A program made the translations under genes and the position numbers. This document shows positions 55,628 through 64,000 of a stretch of 64,000 nt of DNA, one piece after another; the stretch's first letter is position 1, and each line of letters starts with the position of its first letter. The notes below the pieces were generated by a model. The model was not told where the DNA came from, did not search any database, and saw nothing but the letters and a program-made list of their open reading frames with translations. The DNA lies in the NCBI GenBank assembly GCA_018136815.1, contig CM030934.1:5281587-5345586 (forward strand), given 5' to 3'. This stretch comes from Isochrysis galbana. Lineage: Eukaryota; Haptophyta; Isochrysidales; Isochrysidaceae.

Positions 55628-56053
55628 TCAACCCGGGGGGGAGCAACAACTCCCTGAGGAGGCTGCTTGAGTTGAACCGGTAGAAGGGCAACCGCCCTGC
55701 AGCCGTGCTTCATCCTCTTCTTCGATAGCCGTTCTGGCCCGGTCATCAAGCGTCTTAGGGTCGCACAGCCGCGGTTCAGTCGAGCTCAACTCGGGCCTCT
55801 CGGCTAGGCTAGTTCGGGCCTGGTCCAAAAGCTGGGACACTGGCACTAGCGTTCGGCCTTCGACTACGGCTGCGCGGACGTGAGCGCGCAAAAGCGGCAT
55901 CCATTGAACGGCCATCGCTCCGGCGATGCCTACGTAGGTCCGGCTACGCAAGGCACCTCTGTGGGGTGACGGTGATAGGTCGGCCATCGCGGATTGGCGG
56001 CCTTCAACAGGGTGACTCCGGACCAGCGAGGGCAGGCTCGGAGACAAGTACAA
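55628..56053 (-). CDS. unrecognised protein fragment related to 35076-36269
   Basis: An open frame whose first half (QSAMADLSPSPHRGALRSRT, YVGIAGAMAVQWMP, RPELSSTE) parallels the plus-strand frame near 35210-35450. The synonymous-level divergence and the conserved protein suggest a family under past selection. It overlaps a tyrosine-recombinase-like fragment on the other strand. Function unknown, probably mobile-element linked. Confidence 0.35.
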   Translation of the reverse strand: MYLSPSLPSLVRSHPVEGRQSAMADLSPSPHRGALRSRTYVGIAGAMAVQWMPLLRAHVRAAVVEGRTLVPVSQLLDQARTSLAERPELSSTEPRLCDPKTLDDRARTAIEEEDEARLQGGCPSTGSTQAASSGSCCSPPG

Positions 56054-56248
56054 GCCTGTCGCTTTCTGATGGCCGGGGGCACCGAACAGCAGCTCCAGGC
56101 CCGGGGACGTTGGGACTCGGACGTCGCCCGGATCTACGCACGCGACACCGTGGCACAGGAGTTGCGCACAGCGGATGCTATCGCATCAGGGGCCAGCACG
56201 AGTCTCGAAGGCGCCGTCCCGGGCTGGGTCCAGCCGTCACTCTTCTAG
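55994..56248 (+). mobile_element. tyrosine-recombinase C-terminal fragment (Crypton/DIRS-like)
   Basis: The frame contains FLMAGGTEQQLQARGRWDSD followed by VARIYARDT. This matches the end of a tyrosine recombinase, where the helix with the RGRW motif precedes the nucleophilic Tyr. Only the C-terminal part is present, so it is an old fragment. Assignment to Crypton or DIRS elements is open. Confidence 0.5.
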
Positions 56249-57070
56249 TACGTGGCCCATCCCTCCTAACGGGTCGTCTCTTGTGAACCGTGTTCCCGCC
56301 TGCGGCCTGTTCTCGTTGTCGATTAGAGCGTCTGAGAATGGGGGTCATCTAAGCCCGAGCGGCTTAAGCCTCGCACTTAACACTACACTATGTGCCTGTA
56401 TATAAGCACAAGCTCTAGCGCCCTGGCGTACTATCTTAGCACCAACTCTAGCCCCGCAAGTTGGTCCCAGATACGCTCAGGCTCAAGATACACCGAGGAG
56501 AGGGCACACACGTTGCTAACGTGAAGCAAGGGCGGCGAGTAGCGGACGAAGCCGTTCACTAGTCACCATGTGCACCGATTAGAAAGAAAAGCCCAGGTCG
56601 GCGCACAGCGTACAGCGTGCCTAGGGGTCACCTTTTCTCCAGTGGCAGCGTGGCAGCCACCCCTCGAGTACTACAAAAGTGTATTTTCGCCCCTAGAATT
56701 GAGAATTGGGGGATGCCCATGAGGCGGCAGCCTCTTATGAATCCCCTGTGTTCTCTCTGCTTCTTCATCTCTCGAGAGGAGGAGAGGCAGGGGAGGGGGG
56801 CGGGGGGGGGGCGGGGGCGGGGGAAGAAGGGGAGAGGGAGGGCGCGCGGCGGCCGCGAGGAGGCGGGAAGCGGCGCGTGCTCTCTCCGGCTGGGTCGGCG
56901 AGGGCCACGGACCCCCCCCCCCCCCCCCCCTCTCCCTCCCTCCCTCCCTCCCTTTTCTTTCCTGCCCCTCCCCCCCCCGGGCCCGCCCGTCCCCCGGCCC
57001 GCGGCCCCCCTCTTCCTCCCTCGCCCCCCCTCGCCCCCTTCCCCCTCTCCTCCCCCCTCTCCTATCCCCA
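56249..57070. other. upstream region of the CPS gene
   Basis: No supported gene. A purine-rich stretch with G runs (56780-56870) switches to a C-rich stretch with C runs and CCCT repeats (56910-57060) just before the CPS ATG, the same kind of asymmetry as in front of other genes here. Confidence 0.5.
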
Positions 57071-60000
57071 ATGGCGCCGGGGCAGACGCCTACGCCCGTC
57101 AAGGACGCCAAGCTCATGTCGCCCGCCTTCCAGCGCACGAGCACGCCCTCCTCCAAGCTGTTGAACTCGCCCGTCCTGCATGGACTGAAGCTTGGCTGCA
57201 AGCGGCCCGTGCCCGAGGGATCACTCTCGCCGCGGTCCATCCCGCCGCGCAAGATCCTCGCAGCACGCCGCGCCCCCAAGAATATCATCCACGAGCTCGA
57301 GCAGAAGCGCGCTACCCTCGTCCTCGCAGACGGCACGCGCTGGCCAGGAGTCTCGTTTGGTGCAGATGTCGCTGTCTCAGGAGAAGTGGTGTTCAACACC
57401 GCCATGGTGGGCTATCCGGAGTCGTTGACTGACCCGTCGTACCGCGGTCAGGTGTGTGCACCAGTACTCTCGCCATGCCATCTCAGCGCCGTACAACGTG
57501 TGGGTCAGGTGGTCAGAAACCAACGCGGGCTGCAGCGGAGTCAGGGCTCGTCAATGGCGTAGCCGCGTACATCTTGAACACTCTCTGATATGCGCGTTGT
57601 AGACACTCCCATCCGCTCATGCCTGCTTGCGCACATGCCGTGGATTCTCTTACTTACCCATTCCCTGCCCCCCGTCGCAGCTCCTCTGCCTGACATATCC
57701 GCTTATCGGAAATTACGGTGTGCCGGCCGACACGAAGGATGATCTTGGCCTTCCGATCTACTTCGAGTCCAATGTGAGAGGTCACTCGGCCATCTCAGGC
57801 TGGAAGACGTGCACTTCCAGTGTCTTACAGACACTGCTGACAGCATCCTGCTCCACCATCGACGCTTGCGCCACCTCCACCACCTCACCCCAAACTTCCT
57901 TCTCGTCAGGCGATCCATGCAACGGCGCTCATTGTGAGCGAGTACTCGCATGACGCCTGCCACTGGAACTTAGTGCACACCCTTTCCGATTGGCTCAAGG
58001 AGTACAAGGTGCTTGGCTGCACCGATTGCGCGGCCTCCCAGCCGCCGCCGCGTCGCCGCGCCTTCATCGCTTTCAAACTTTGGCATCAAACGTTGCCGTA
58101 GGTGCCTGGACTGTATGGTGTCGACACGCGCGCGCTCACCAAGCATATCCGTGAGTGTGGAGCTATGCTGGGCAAGATAGTGCCGGCAGGCATGGAGGAC
58201 GCAAGCGTTGTGCAGGTGGATCCAAACAAGGTCAACCTGGTGGCTCAGGTTAGCACCAAGTCTCCGCAGCTATTCGTTTCGCACGCTCCGGCGCGCCTGG
58301 GTCGGTCCGGCAAAAGGATGCGGATCGTAGCCGTGGACTGCGGCATCAAGGCCAACATCATCCGGTACTTCATGTCAAAGGGCGTGGAGCTGCTCCTCGT
58401 TCCTTGGGATCATGACTTCAACCAGGAAGAATACGACGGACTCTTCATTTCCAATGGGCCTGGCGACCCCACCATGTGCGCAGCGCCCGCCACCTCTGGT
58501 CATTGCTCTGCCCTGTCGCACAAGAGCCCGACGCTTCTTTGCCCTCGGTCCTCTATTCGGTCGATCACCTATTACCTGCGTGCGAACGCGTGACCGTATG
58601 CGCTTGCTCACCTTGTTGCGCGTATCCTCGTTTTGCGCAGGTGTGGCCAGACCATCGCTAACCTCCGCATCGCGCTCGAGCGCGAGGCCACCACGCATGA
58701 GAAGCCCATCTTTGGCATCTGCCTAGGGAACCAGCTGTTGGCCCTCGCCGCCGGCTGCAATACGTTCAAAATGAAGTATGGCAACCGCGGCGCCAACCAG
58801 CCGTGCATCGACACGCGCACTGGCCGCTGCTACATTACGGCTCAGAATCACGGCTTCGCCGTCAACCCTGAGTCGATCCCCGAGGGATGGGAGCAGTTCT
58901 TCATCAACGCCAACGACCACACAAACGAGGGCCTCATCCACAAGACGCGGCCTTTCTTCTCCGTTCAGTTCCACCCCGAGGCGTGCGCTGGCCCAACCGA
59001 CACCGACTTCCTCTTCGAGATGTTCCTGCAGCGCGTGCACGGCGAGCACGCCGAGGTGACCGTGGCCTACAAGCCGCCCGCGCCTCCGGTGCTCAAGGTC
59101 CTGCTCCTCGGCTCGGGAGGCCTCTCCATTGGTCAGGCAGGAGAGTTCGACTACTCGGGCTCACAGGCCATCAAGGCGCTCAAGGAGATGCGCTGTGAGA
59201 TCATCTTGATCAATCCCAACATCGCGACGGTCCAGACCTCGACCGGTATGGCCGACCGTGTGTACTTCCTGCCCGTCACTCCGGAAGTGGTGGAAGAGGT
59301 CATCAAGCGCGAGGCGCCCGACGGAATCCTGCTCCAGGTTTGTGGCATTATTTCCAACCACGGCCGACGAGCCCTCGTGCCCATCCCTCGCCAGTTTGGC
59401 ACTCGCCAGTTTGCCCCTCGCCAGTTTGGCGCTCGCCAAGGCCTCCTCTCCTCATACATCTGCAATCAATCGTCCCCCCACAGTTTGGTGGCCAAACAGC
59501 GCTCAACTGCGGCGTGGCTCTCGAAAAATCAGGAGTTCTTGCGAGGCATGGGGTCAAGGTCCTAGGCACGCAGGCGCGCTCTAACTATTGGCCTAGCACT
59601 GCTGCGCTCGTAGACACTGAGCATGCGGAGTGTATGGCACGAGCCAGCTCCCTCACGGCTCGCACGCACACCTACGGGCCTATTCCCTGCTTACGCAGGT
59701 CGATGCAATCATTGCAACCGAGGATCGTGACATCTTCAACCAAAAGCTGCAGGAGATCAACGAGAAGATTGCGGAGGGCTACCCGGCCTCCACAGTGCAA
59801 GAGGCGGTCGATATGGCCGCCAAGATTGGATACCCGGTGATCATGCGCGCGGCGTTCGCGTTGGGCGGCCTCGGCTCTGGCTTCGCTCACAACGAGGAGC
59901 AGGCTCGCGCGCTCGCGTCGCAGGCGCTCGCCAACTCGCCACAAGTGCTTGTTGAGAAGTCGATGAAGGGTTGGAAGGAGATTGAGTACGAGGTGGTGCG

Positions 60001-62732
60001 TGACTGCAACGACAACTGCATCACCGTCTGCAACATGGAGAACTTCGACCCGCTCGGCATCCACACCGGCGACTCGATCGTCGTCGCACCGTCACAGACG
60101 CTGACGAATGCCGAGTACATGAAGCTGCGCTCTGTCGCCATCAAAGTGGCACGTCACCTAGGCATCGTGGGCGAGTGCAACATCCAGTATGCGCTCAACC
60201 CCGAGTCGGAAGAGTACTGCATCATTGAGGTCAACGCACGCCTGTCGCGCTCGTCGGCGCTTGCGTCCAAGGCGACAGGCTATCCGCTCGCCTACGTGGC
60301 CGCACGCCTTGCCATGGGCGAGAACCTTCCCACCGTGCGAAACTCCGTGACGAAGTGCACCACTGCGTGCTTCGAGCCGTCGCTCGACTACGTCGTCGTT
60401 AAGTTTCCACGCTGGGACCTGAACAAGTTCAAGGGCGTATCCGTCGGGCTCGGCTCGGCCATGAAGTCGGTCGGCGAGGTCATGTCGATCGGCCGCAACT
60501 TCCAAGAGGCCATGCAGAAAGCAATCCGCATGGCGGCGCCCGGCATGGAGGGCTTTCAGCCCGCGTCCACCTTTGAGAACGATGAGCTGCTTGACAATGA
60601 GCTCCGCAACGCCACTGATCGGCGCATCGACGCACTTGCTTCCGCCTTCGAGCGCGGTGACAGCGTCGACTCCATCAACGAGATGACCAAAATCAATCCG
60701 TGGTTCCTATGCAAATTGCACGCTATCCATATGTTGCGCAAGCACCTGTTGACGAAGACCCTGAAGACCATTTCCACCGAGGAACTGCAGCTGGCCAAGC
60801 AACAGGGATTCTCCGACAAGCAGATCGCGCTTGCCCTGGGCTCCGACGAGACAGCCGTTCGCGCACATCGCAAAGTAGAGGGCGTGCTTCCCGTGGTGAA
60901 GCAAATCGACACTCTCGCCGCCGAGTTCCCTGCTCAGACCAACTACTTGTATATGACTTACAACGGCACGCACTCTGATCAAGAAGTCCGGACACGGGGT
61001 GCCCCGCACAAACCGACTGATCATGAGGTGTCGACAATCGTGCTCGGCTGCGGGGCATATCGTATTGGGTCGTCGGTAGAGTTCGATTGGTGTGCTGTCT
61101 CGTGCATCCGCACGTTGCGGAAGCTCAATCACCGTGCCATAATGGTAAACTTCAACCCCGAAACTGTGTCTACCGACTACGACGAGTGCGACGTGCTATA
61201 CTTCGAGGAAATCTCATGCGAGCGCGTGCAAGACATCTATGAGCACGAGGCTGCCCATGGCGTCATCATTTCCGTCGGCGGCCAAGCCCCGAACAACCTT
61301 GCGCTGCCACTGGAGCGAGCAGGCCTCAATGTGCTCGGCACGAAACCATCCGACATCGACAAGGCGGAAGATCGCAATAAGTTCTCCTCGATCCTCGACC
61401 AGATTGGCGTCGACCAGCCTCTTTGGCGTGAGATGGCCTCGGTGGCGGATGCGATCTCCTTCTGCCATCAAGTCGGGTATCCCTGCTTGATTCGGCCATC
61501 CTACGTGCTCTCCGGTGCGGCGATGAAGGTGGTATTCTCTGATAACGACCTCGAGCGATTCCTTGCTCTCGCTTGCGAGGTCTCCCCTGATCATCCCGTC
61601 GTTATTTCCAAATTCATCGAGGGTGCCAAAGAGATCGAGGTGGACGCCGTTGCGTGCCAGGGTAAGGTGCTGAACTACGCGATCGCCGAGCACGTTGAGA
61701 ACGCGGGCGTCCACTCTGGAGACGCAACCCTTGTTCTTCCGGCGCAGGTGACGCATTGCCTTGTTGCCACGCCTTGCCTTCTCAGCGGAGCGCACACCAC
61801 GATGGATGGAGAGCCCAAAGTTGATGTACACACCAGCCTACCTCGTAGCGGTTCATCCGCTCCCCCCCCTCATTCTCGCCTGCTTGCTGCCCCGCCTCGC
61901 TTCGCAGAACTTGTTCGTCGAAACGGTCCGTCGCGTCAAGCGCATCTCGCGCCAGATTGCGAAAGAGCTGAACATCTCAGGGCCGTTCAACCTGCAGCTG
62001 CTAGCCAAGGATAACGAGGTCAAGGTAATCGAGGCGAACGTGCGTGCATCGCGCACATTTCCTTTCTCCTCCAAGACGCTGAAGGTCAACTTTATCGAGC
62101 TCGCCACTAAAGTCATGGTCGGGGCTCCGGCGCCCCCCTTCCAGATCTCACTGCTTGACTTGGATTACGTGGGTATTAAGGCGCCTATGTTCTCCTTCAC
62201 GCGGCTGGTGGGAGCCGACCCGGTGCTCGGCGTTGAGATGGCCTCGACAGGTGAGGTGGCAACCTTCGGCGAAGACCGCTTCGACGCCATCCTTACGTCG
62301 ATGATTTCGACTGGCTTTAAGATCCCCAAACGTCAAGTCTTCCTCTGCATCGGGCCGGTGAAGGCCAAGATGGAGTTCTTGCCCCAGGTGCGTCTCCTGC
62401 TAGAGATGGGCTTGTCGATCTCGTGCTCGCAGGGGACGTACGATTTCTACAAGTCCAACGATCTCGACGTGAATCTACTCCACAAGCCGATGTCGAACAA
62501 GCAGCCCAACATCACCGACGCCATCAAGAATGATGTAATCGACCTCGTCATCAACGTGCGCGACTCAAAGGCGGACGAGGACTCCAAAACCGATGGTTTC
62601 CTCATTCGACGCGCCGCTGTCGATTGCTCCGTGTGTCTGATCACCGATATCAAGCTCGCCGCGCTCGTTGTAACTGCGATGTCAAAGCGCAAGGCGCTGA
62701 ATATTAAGGCGTGGGACGAGTTCGGGAACTAA
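57071..62732 (+). CDS. carbamoyl-phosphate synthetase, glutamine-dependent, fused small and large subunits (CPS I/III class)
   Basis: Makes carbamoyl phosphate from glutamine, bicarbonate and 2 ATP. Eight exons: 57071-57451, 57681-57773, 57910-58008, 58102-58475, 58641-59337, 59484-59573, 59699-61747, 61908-62732; about 1535 residues. Every junction restores the conserved sequence ([46 protein letters not shown]). The glutaminase has Cys343 (GICLGNQ) and His427/Glu429 (QFHPE). Two synthetase halves follow ([71 protein letters not shown]), then the MGS-like regulatory end. No DHOase or ATCase is attached. Wording is close to animal CPS I/III, hinting at a urea-cycle-type enzyme as in diatoms, although pyrimidine synthesis is possible. 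The intron at 59574-59698 appears to start with GC. Confidence 0.95.
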
Positions 62733-64000
62733 GTAATAGGGAGGGCATTAGGCCCGACCGCGAGCTGGCTCTTTGCCGCTTGTTTTGCCAGATGACTCAA
62801 CGTCTCAAACCTATTTCAACTTACTCTTCCAAAGTAGAATCATGCAAAGCACAAATCTATGTGAATGGTAAGAATTTTGCCCCATTTCATGGGAGGTCCT
62901 CCACGATGCGAGAGTCGACTAAGAGGTCTGTCGGCGGAAGCGATGGCCCTCTTCTCGTGTGGCATCCCTCTCCACGCGAAGCTTTGGTTACTCTGATCGA
63001 TCAGACATGATCATGTGCCTTTTCGTGGTCCCAGCTTCATGAGCGACAAACAGGGGTCGGGAAAGAGGTGGCTGACTGCATAGCTCTTCCACCATCATAT
63101 GTGTGCGAGCGTAGAGATGTGACGTAATTATACACGTTGGCCTTGGTTGCTTTCGTATTTGTGCGGCCATGGGAGCTCAAGGTCGCCATCATCCGTGAAC
63201 GCGCGCGCATCTTTGCTACGTACGTATGCTACATGCCATGGGCCTACGAACGGTCACATCTAGCCAAAAAAAGCACTTCGTACCTATGGTGGTCCCCAGA
63301 GACGCGCCCATGTGCATATGCCATGTAAATTTTTGCAACAAAGGCGGCTTGCCTTGATCCGGTACCACCCGGGGGGTGCACGCCTTGCATCGCGAGGGGT
63401 ACGTACGGGGGCTCTACACCATTTTCTTTACCATGTTATAAGACAACACACGACGTTCTTCCACGCTTTCACACTTTATATTCACATGAGTAGCACATGT
63501 ACCTCGCTGCGGGCTGCGGGCGACTCGCAGCAACTCGCAATCGCAATCGAGTCGCATCCATCGAGTCCACCTCGTGGCCTTTAGTGGTGGCTGTGAGACA
63601 TTTGGCCCCGCGCTTCGTGCCTAGGGTCTAGGGGGGCATTCCCCCGACTTGAGAATTATACGTGTGCCGCGAGTCTTCGCCTAGGTGCCAAGCGCACATA
63701 CCGACTCTCCTCCCCACCCCGCCCCGGCGGAGCGCCGCAACGATCAAAAAATTTCACAAGTCGAGGATTTCCGCACAGCAAGGGAGCGGCATGTCCCACA
63801 GTGGACCCTATCGCCACGAGGTGGAAACTATGGATTCTCGATCAGACCCTATCGCCTATCTATCGATGTATACACAGAACATATTACTCCGTTGTCAGTT
63901 GACGGGGAGCAACATCGTCTCTTCTGCGAGTAACCTAGAATGGCGGGTACTCGATGCGCGACTACTGTGCAAGACCGAAGCAAGCTTGAGGAAGCCGTCC
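62733..64000. other. right-end intergenic region, no supported gene
   Basis: Short frames on both strands without recognisable domains, no strong repeats and no RNA genes noticed. Any downstream gene lies beyond the window. Confidence 0.5.

Overview
The window is nuclear DNA from a protist-grade eukaryote, most likely a flagellated and probably photosynthetic microalga. Genes carry short spliceosomal introns: 18 can be placed, 69-254 bp long, and most donors read GTG. The DNA is GC-rich with long C/G and CT homopolymer tracts. One gene encodes an LRRC49-like protein of the tubulin polyglutamylase complex, which implies cilia. A homoserine kinase and a CPS I/III-class carbamoyl-phosphate synthetase indicate de novo amino-acid and nitrogen metabolism. 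The lineage itself cannot be fixed from the sequence.

Host genes, left to right: a BEACH-WD40 giant protein cut by the left edge (1-9362, +); a divergent pair of unrecognised proteins (15920-16879 - and 17266-20967 +); homoserine kinase, five exons (26371-27912, -); a CDK-like kinase fused to a partial cyclin box (31578-33067, +); an RluA-type pseudouridine synthase fused to a HemK-type methyltransferase (37304-39348, +); LRRC49 (42921-45041, +); an adenylation-carrier-ankyrin protein (47374-51435, -); a glycolipid-transfer-protein-domain protein with a signal-like N-terminus (53275-54337, +); and an eight-exon carbamoyl-phosphate synthetase (57071-62732, +).

The gaps are full of repeats. 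A nearly complete LINE with a 17-bp target-site duplication (10786-15816, -) has one reading frame joining an ORF1-like part to endonuclease and reverse transcriptase. At least eight further 5' ends of the same superfamily are scattered at 10.7, 33.2, 34.4, 36.7, 37.2, 41.8, 45.4 and 54.5 kb, plus a degenerate one at 42.3 kb. Nine of these ends carry a small hairpin 1-5 nt before the ATG. The stem sequence differs from copy to copy while pairing is kept. Separate repeats carry a captured fragment of a cytochrome b561-type gene (10.2, 22.9, 40.4-42.1 kb), in one place as an inverted pair. There is also a TIR element at 33.2-34.1 kb, a repeat made of TCTTAC boxes present twice (47.1 and 52.7 kb), minisatellites, and a tyrosine-recombinase fragment (56.0 kb).

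The host genes do not form an operon or one pathway. The most notable content is the set of unusual domain fusions and the hairpin-headed LINE family with its associated gene-fragment repeats.
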